The position numbers and the translations under genes are program-made. From the NCBI GenBank assembly GCA_024449915.1, contig JAMZAV010005106.1, forward strand, positions 1 through 64,000: DNA of 64,000 nt. The letters are read 5' to 3'. Positions 58,872 to 64,000 of the stretch are shown piece by piece. The notes under the pieces are model-generated. The model was not told where the DNA came from and searched no databases. It saw nothing but the letters and a program-made list of their open reading frames with translations. Every line of letters starts with the position of its first letter. The first letter of the stretch is position 1. The DNA comes from Sweltsa coloradensis (lineage: Eukaryota; Arthropoda; Insecta; Plecoptera; Chloroperlidae).

Positions 58872-59283
58872 TTAAGAAAGCCGTTCACGAAAAACCAAAA
58901 TAAAATCATTGGAGGTTCTGTCGCGCCCTTCTGGTGGGTCCGAACGCCAGCATATGTTGAGATTAAAATCGCCAAGCAAGAGGCAGCCATCGAAACTTGG
59001 CTGCACAGCAGCAACTAAGTCCAGGGAGTGCAGAAAGTCGGCGTTTTGGGCTGCATCTGAACATGGCGGACGGTATGCTGACCCCACGAGAAGTCGCAGG
59101 TTGCCGACTTTGATTTCCGCCCAGACAATTTCAGCCCGGCTTTCGAGGTGACCGAGGCGCTTTGGCTGCAGGTGCGGTCGAATCGCTAGAAGGACGCCGC
59201 CACCGCGGCCGGCCTGTCTGTCCTTCCGCAGGACGACGTAGTCTCTTGGAAGGAACCTAGCATGCATTGTTCTTTCTGTTTTA
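58872..59283 (-). pseudogene. LINE-2 endonuclease, truncated
   Basis: APE-type endonuclease of the LINE: FLPRDYVVLRKDRQAGRGGG, then VLLAI, GSAYRPPCSDAAQNADFLHS and LLLGDFNLNI. The N-terminal catalytic segment is missing because the element is 5'-truncated. Here the LINE reads on in frame from hAT coding text, which makes an artificial 196-codon chimera (59462-58872). Confidence 0.8.
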
Positions 59284-60404
59284 TTTTTCGATACAGTTGG
59301 CAGTACAGTTACCACATCATAGATTTCAAGATATTTCTTTATAAAAGTTTTTGAAGTCATCGTTTTACACAACGGCTTAGCTTTTTCGGCATTGCTGATC
59401 GTTTTCAGGCAATGTAAGTTAGCCAGGTAAATGTTAATGACATGGTCCATTGCTAATTTCATGTGAGGTACCCAGCGAGTCCCTCCTATTCATGTAGGCA
59501 CAATATTTTACGCCTAGTTTAGTGCATGCTGCTTGCAGTTCAATTCGATTTTGTGGGCTTCGGTGAAACGTAGAGTATACATCCTTTAGGGTATTCTCAA
59601 CCTTATCTAGTGTATCGAGTCCGCGAATTGTGTCTTTAAGGCCAGCTCTAATCGGTGCGCCATACAATGAACGGTTATAATTTCAGGTTGCTTGTCTGCT
59701 AGAAGTTTAGCAACCCCTTGTCTAACTCCTGTGAATACAGCTGCACCGTCGCTTGCAAATCCTACCATCTTCTGTAAAAATGTGTTCTCTGGATACTGAA
59801 GTGCGTTGCAGCATTCACTTAAAATGAGATCATACAGGTACCTAGCTGTTGGCTTTTCCATTACTTTAACCAGTGACAGAAATTGTGTAACAGCCTCACA
59901 CTTTGAAGAAGAAAAGTATTTAATGTAAAGGATTAGTTGCTGCAAAATAGAACTATCTGTGGCTTCATCGATGAAGCATTGCACATCACCGACAGAAAAT
60001 CCAAAGCTTGAAAGTCTTTTGTTGTGCCCAATCTCACTGACTCCGCAATGTAGTGAGTGAATGTTCGACACGCCTTGCCCTGAGGTCGACTCCGTTAACT
60101 TTTTCTAGTTGACAATGCCACACAAAGTCAGAGAATGGCCTATCATGGCTGCACATGGCATACGAGATTTGGAACAACTTTGTCATTTTGTCGGGGTTAG
60201 CCGAGCTTAGACTTTGTAACGCTCCCGCTGCAACACTAGGCTGTCCTTTGTTTTTTTAATTCATTTGCTTCCTTCACTTCTATAGCACGTACGTGGTTTT
60301 GAGATTCACTGTGGGCCTTGATAGATTCCAGCTTAAAGATCGCTGTGACAAGCTCCGACTGGATGTCAAGGTTGGTGGTAGCGTGTAGGTCAGGTCGTCA
60401 GAAG
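59284..60404 (-). pseudogene. hAT transposase, N-terminal and catalytic part
   Basis: From the N side: LESIKAHSESQNH (about 60326-60290), DKMTKLFQISYAMCSHDRPF and VNGVDL (60110-60081), FIDEATD (about 59970, first acidic catalytic residue), GFASDGAAVFTG (about 59755, second), HCMAHRLELALK (about 59670, the C-H motif) and a WVPH element near 59475 after CAYMNRRD. The order matches KIAA1586/ZMYM-type hAT proteins. Frame changes near 60070, 59610 and 59463 break it. LINE-2 follows NKTE. Not expected to be active. Confidence 0.85.
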
Positions 60405-60417
60405 TCAAAAGGCTCAA

Positions 60418-60743
60418 TTCCAACTCGACACCTTCTCGCGGTTTGGCCCGTGAATAGGGGAGTTTCACTCCCTGAAACTAATGGCGAGCTCTGGGTCGTT
60501 GTCGGGGAACCCCTTCCCTTTGACTACCTCCCCGACGGCGACGACAAAGACAACACGGACGGATGATGACACAGACGGAGACGACCACGACGTGGGGGAA
60601 CCCCTGCCCTCCCAATATGCTTGTGGCTGGTTCTGACCAGCACAGGCCTGTCCACCCCTTGTCCCCCCGCGTCATCCCTTACGTCCCTCCCTTCGTCTCG
60701 ATTAGCCAAGTTGCATAAATATGAGACTTAAAGCAATATCCAA
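60418..60743. mobile_element. 326-bp insertion with a 13-bp target duplication
   Basis: TCAAAAGGCTCAA occurs at 60405-60417 and again at 60744-60756, exactly flanking a GC-rich block unlike the surrounding hAT. A long exact duplication suggests target-primed retrotransposition of a short, truncated element. A poly(A) tail is not clear. Its reading frames are short and I do not recognise them. Confidence 0.65.
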
Positions 60744-60933
60744 TCAAAAGGCTCAACCACCAACTCATGGCGCACTCTATTGATGACTTTGCGCACCATG
60801 CTCTGTTGACCGCGTAGTTTGAAACGTAATGTACGCAATTTATGTTACGGCTCACCAAAAAAATCAATTTCCAAAAGTTACTCGCCCGCGCAACAATACA
60901 CTCGCCTCGGGCGAGCGTTAAATTCAAGCCCTG

Positions 60934-61804
60934 GTTATCATAGAGATCAGAAAAAAATGCAACGAAATCGCCCAACAAGTTTTGAAGCTATTTGCACGCC
61001 TTGTTGGCTGCACCCTTCATAGCGATACGTCACTTGGCGTGAGCCCGCCCGCATACCGACAGCAGGTAGAGGGTTGGCGGAACCCACCAGTGTTAGGCGA
61101 TCACTCGTTTAATGAAAACTTATAAAAAAACTGCATGTACCTTGTGCTACGTGTCCATATTTATGTTGTATATTTGTGTTGTTTTTGAAATCTTGTGACA
61201 ATCAATGGTGAACACTAGTTGTGTCTATTCGGTTGTATAGTAATTATAGTAATGAGCGTAATAATGATCGTGGTATTTCGTTATATATAATTATCAATAA
61301 GACACGATTTCCTTCACTACGATAAACAGTAATGCAAAATACATTGATTGAAAGAATTATACCATGTTTTTTCCTATGTTTGTGTGATCCATGGTGTGAT
61401 CGCCTCAACACGATACGGCCTCCCTCGCGCAGACATCGCTGTAACTGAAGGTAGCAGGTAGCGGGCGACCGACCGAACTCGTTTCTCTCCCCCAAGTGAC
61501 GTCACACGTAGTCTTAGCGCGCCTCAGTTCAAATGTAAATAAATCCGATTTCGTTCAACCGATTTTGAAAATTCTTTTTTCTACGTACGTAGAACAGTAG
61601 GCCTACATGGAAGAAAATAGCTGTTATGATTTCAAGACAAGGTTGGGCCTTTAAAATACCACCCTGATTGGTGTTACAGACAGACAAAAAACATACAAAA
61701 ACCAATATTTTTTCTCACGGTATCCTAATTCAAAACTATATGATAGACATTTTTCTGGACCGCAAATAAAATTTTAAAATTTTCAGGAGCATGCAGGCAT
61801 GCAC
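60934..61804. other. No recognisable gene
   Basis: Ordinary composition with one 83-codon minus-strand ORF (61244-61495). No repeat partner found. Confidence 0.4.
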
Positions 61805-62680
61805 ACGTTATTGGATTCGAGGAGCGAGCTCAAATCTCTTGGGTTTTACGTTCTGTATCGAACAAAGTCTGTCTAAATAGAGTAAGTATTTGAAGTTATA
61901 GGCTAAGCAAACAGCAAGATGTAGGTCTAAAGCTGAAATCTCTCAACTAAGATTTGCCCCATTCTTGAATGCAGTTCATGAAAATCAACTTTTACGCATT
62001 GTCTATGTTTGTGTTTATATTTTTCTACTTCTTTGTTCTCTTCCGGACACATGGCAATTCAATATTGATTGGTCACGCCAATCATGTGATACTGTTGCGA
62101 TGAAGAAATCTGACTTAGCCACGAGCTAGCAAAACTCAAGTGGCGCTCGTAGTAGCATGTAGACGAACTTGATGTGTGGGAGAGAAATATTTGGTACAAA
62201 ATTTGACATTGTCATGAGGTCTCTAGCTATATGTTCTATACTGAATGGTACTACTATGGAGAACATAGCTAGTACAAAATTGCAAAATTGCAAGGTTTAC
62301 TTGATCTCCCAGCGGCTTGCAAGATTCGATACACCTTAGTTAGTCAACTGCATGCACTCACCGCCTGACAAACTTGATTTGATAAAAATGATTTCTTTAA
62401 GAACAAAACCATTGTCGTTAAATTGAATCCTACATATTTACAACGTATTTTTCAATTCATTATCTCTTGTTCGTTTAAATCGTCATGAATTTTGCTCAAA
62501 ATGTTAACGCACATTAAAGACTTGTACCGGATGTCTGTTTGAACTTTAAAATTTCAGCGCAATCTGTTCAGCCGTTCTGCAGCGAACTCACTCGCTCACC
62601 GACAAATTAAAAACAGGCTTAGTCCGGTTTATCTTGAATGGTAAGACTTGGTCGTTGCTTCGCTCCCTCGTCTAAAAAAT
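61805..62680. repeat. Dispersed repeat Q, copy 2
   Basis: 62297-62575 matches 26720-27010. The right edge TTGCTTCGCTCCCTCGTCTA (about 62657-62676) also ends both R1 copies (CTGCGCTCCCTCGTCTA). The left limit is uncertain; a GGATTCGAGGAGCGAGC word near 61814 may mark it. No coding capacity. Confidence 0.5.
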
Positions 62681-63015
62681 ATTATGTAATAGTTGGAACA
62701 TTTAATTAACTGCAAATTGGTAAAAAAAAAAAAAAAAAATGGTTTACGGTCCTGAGTTATGTACATTTCAGACGGTACTGAGTTAGCGTTTTAATGATTG
62801 CACATCCAAAAATAATAAGGCTGATGGACAATTGAAAGTGACATACCTACTAGTACCTCACGGATGTTTCATAAGGTGCATACGGACACGCGGTCAAGCT
62901 GAGTGGGGTGAGCCCATTTCGATTCTGACGCCTTCCAGGTCTTGGACTAATCTAGAAATATTTTTGTTTCTCCAATGTAGAGCTCTCCACACTAACATAA
63001 TACAGAGTATACATA
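62681..63015. other. No recognisable feature
   Basis: A poly(A) run at about 62722-62739 and short ORFs. Nothing supported. Confidence 0.4.
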
Positions 63016-63017
63016 CA

Positions 63018-63115
63018 GGGTTCCCACCCACCAAGAAAACGTAAAAAGATCAGGGAATAGAAAACTGGTCAAAATGTCAGGGAATTGAGTGAAAAACAAA
63101 AAATCTTGCAAAAGT
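63018..63115. mobile_element. hAT-type MITE left end
   Basis: CAGGGTTCCCACCCACCAAG, then AGGGAATAG and CAGGGAATTGAG words, the usual look of a widespread hAT-type MITE end. The opposite end is not in the window or is lost. Confidence 0.5.
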
Positions 63116-63172
63116 CAGAGAAAATGGGGATGTATTTAAATGTAGGCCTGCTCTAGGCATATTTAACCCTCG

Positions 63173-63722
63173 GTCCCTCGCGTGGTTCTTCAAACCCCAG
63201 GGTCTACATTCGACTCTGTTTCTCTGCATCGGGACTGTTTTACCGACTCTAGATTCTCAGAAATTTGTAATCCTCTAATCATTAGGGCTTTTAGTGTTGT
63301 TATATTGCCGGTCCTGAACGTGGCTGGGGTTGCTGAAAAACCCGCGCGAGTGATCACGTTACCGTACTGCATACAGAAACTCAATGCTATTTTGGCTTAA
63401 ATTTTGAAATTTTGGAAAAATTCTTCTTGCAATTTACTAACTGGTTCATGTTTATTACTAAAAAGTGAAACAAAACTTAAAAATGGATTATTTTGACACC
63501 TTTTTTGAATATTTTGAAAATGTCCATTTTTTAAATCTGAAAAATACATTTAAAAAAATTTCATACAAAAGGTTCATTGGCATTTTATTTCACTGTCCTC
63601 CCAGCAACAACCACCTACATAGTAGTTCCACAAATCATATGAGCACAGAAAGAAATACCCAAAACATCCTACTGAACTAATTACAGCTCAAAATGATTTG
63701 GGGTTTGAGAAACCCCACGCGA
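63173..63722. repeat. Inverted repeat pair
   Basis: CCCTCGCGTGGTTCTTCAAA then CCCC near 63175 is the complement of GGGGTTTGAGAAACCCCACG then CGAGGG near 63700, with a few mismatches. The two could bound a MITE of about 550 bp. Target duplication is not visible. The ORFs inside are short. Confidence 0.45.
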
Positions 63723-64000
63723 GGGATGATGTTAAGAAATTCCGTGCGAATGACTGAAGGTTGAACAATATTAATTATGCTATTCGACCGCATTTTTCTA
63801 TTTTCCGAAATAAGCTACCAAATCAAAATATAGTGAATGGCTTTGAAACCTGGCTCTTTTAGAAAATCAAAACTTTAAAAAAAATCTGTTTCTGCACACG
63901 GCTAATATCGCCACCTCAAAATCATTTCAAACTTCAATTTGCCAAGGCACACCATTCAACATAGGGTGTTGTGTTTTTGTGACATTAATTTTCAACTGGT
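63723..64000. other. No recognisable feature
   Basis: AT-rich end of the window. Nothing supported. Confidence 0.4.

Larger units (their letters stand above)
56470..59283 (-). mobile_element. LINE-2: Jockey/CR1-group LINE in the hAT element
   Basis: Minus-strand LINE, 5'-truncated in the endonuclease. It ends in an (AAT)n-rich tail at 56470-56500, where the hAT text resumes. The frame is badly broken in the middle. It is a different LINE from LINE-1, with GC-rich codons. I could not find its target duplication. Confidence 0.8.
54442..60933 (-). mobile_element. hAT DNA transposon, decayed, with nested insertions
   Basis: Ends CAGGGCTCGAATTTTAA (left) and, reversed, CAGGGCTTGAATTTAAC (right), with CGCCC/GGGCG-containing words just inside. 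Flanking octamers TGTATCAC and GTTATCAT agree at five of eight positions, a poor target duplication. A minus-strand transposase runs N to C from about 60404 to 54532. It is interrupted by a 326-bp insertion (60418-60743), LINE-2 (about 56470-59283) and MITE A (55172-56310), which itself carries MITE B. Confidence 0.85.

Noticed and set aside
58446..59018. 190-codon plus-strand ORF as a gene
   Set aside because: It is antisense to the LINE-2 endonuclease and linker, and lies in the low-quality stretch.
58872..59462. 196-codon minus-strand ORF as one novel protein
   Set aside because: Its first part is hAT transposase and its second part LINE endonuclease. It is a read-through across an insertion junction.

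Overview
This window is repeat-dense, non-prokaryotic DNA. It has no operons, no ribosome-binding sites and no long uninterrupted genes. What can be recognised is eukaryotic transposon biology: two LINE retrotransposons of the Jockey/CR1/L2 group, a decayed hAT DNA transposon with a KIAA1586/ZMYM-like transposase, tRNA-headed SINE-like repeats, several MITEs, foldback and tandem repeats, and a small non-autonomous repeat family present about ten times. Dense AGGCCT/CCTAGG words at 47.5-51.5 kb and this element mix fit a marine invertebrate genome, but the species cannot be named from the sequence. No host gene is securely identified; two weak exon candidates lie on the minus strand (2.0-2.3 kb and 16.7-17.0 kb).

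Layout. 1-0.56 kb: repeat R1 with (CT)n and (TTAC)n tracts. 0.56-7.4 kb: mostly unrecognised, with tRNA-like heads and a 139-bp direct repeat pair. 7.4-8.87 kb: repeat R2. 10.1-25.0 kb: many copies of a repeat family called H here, two interrupted foldback elements (P), a tandem array inside a large inverted repeat (17.5-19.6 kb), a TA-flanked MITE and a 268-bp tandem array. 27.5-40.7 kb: a 13-kb AT-rich desert with marked strand asymmetry and no usable ORFs. 40.76-46.9 kb: second copies of R1 and R2, with R2 split by a LINE that itself carries a MITE. 47-51.5 kb: MITEs, an inverted third copy of R2 and simple repeats. 51.9-53.9 kb: H copies, two of them head to head. 54.44-60.93 kb: the hAT element holding a MITE (with another MITE inside it), a LINE and a 326-bp insertion. 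61.8-64 kb: dispersed repeats.

These parts do not form a pathway. They record successive insertions, and in several cases an uninterrupted paralogous copy or a perfect target duplication proves the order. The LINE and hAT reading frames are broken mostly by single-base shifts with otherwise good codons, and homopolymers look swollen around 57.6-58.9 kb. Part of the frame damage may therefore be consensus error, and predicted proteins in this window should be read with that in mind.
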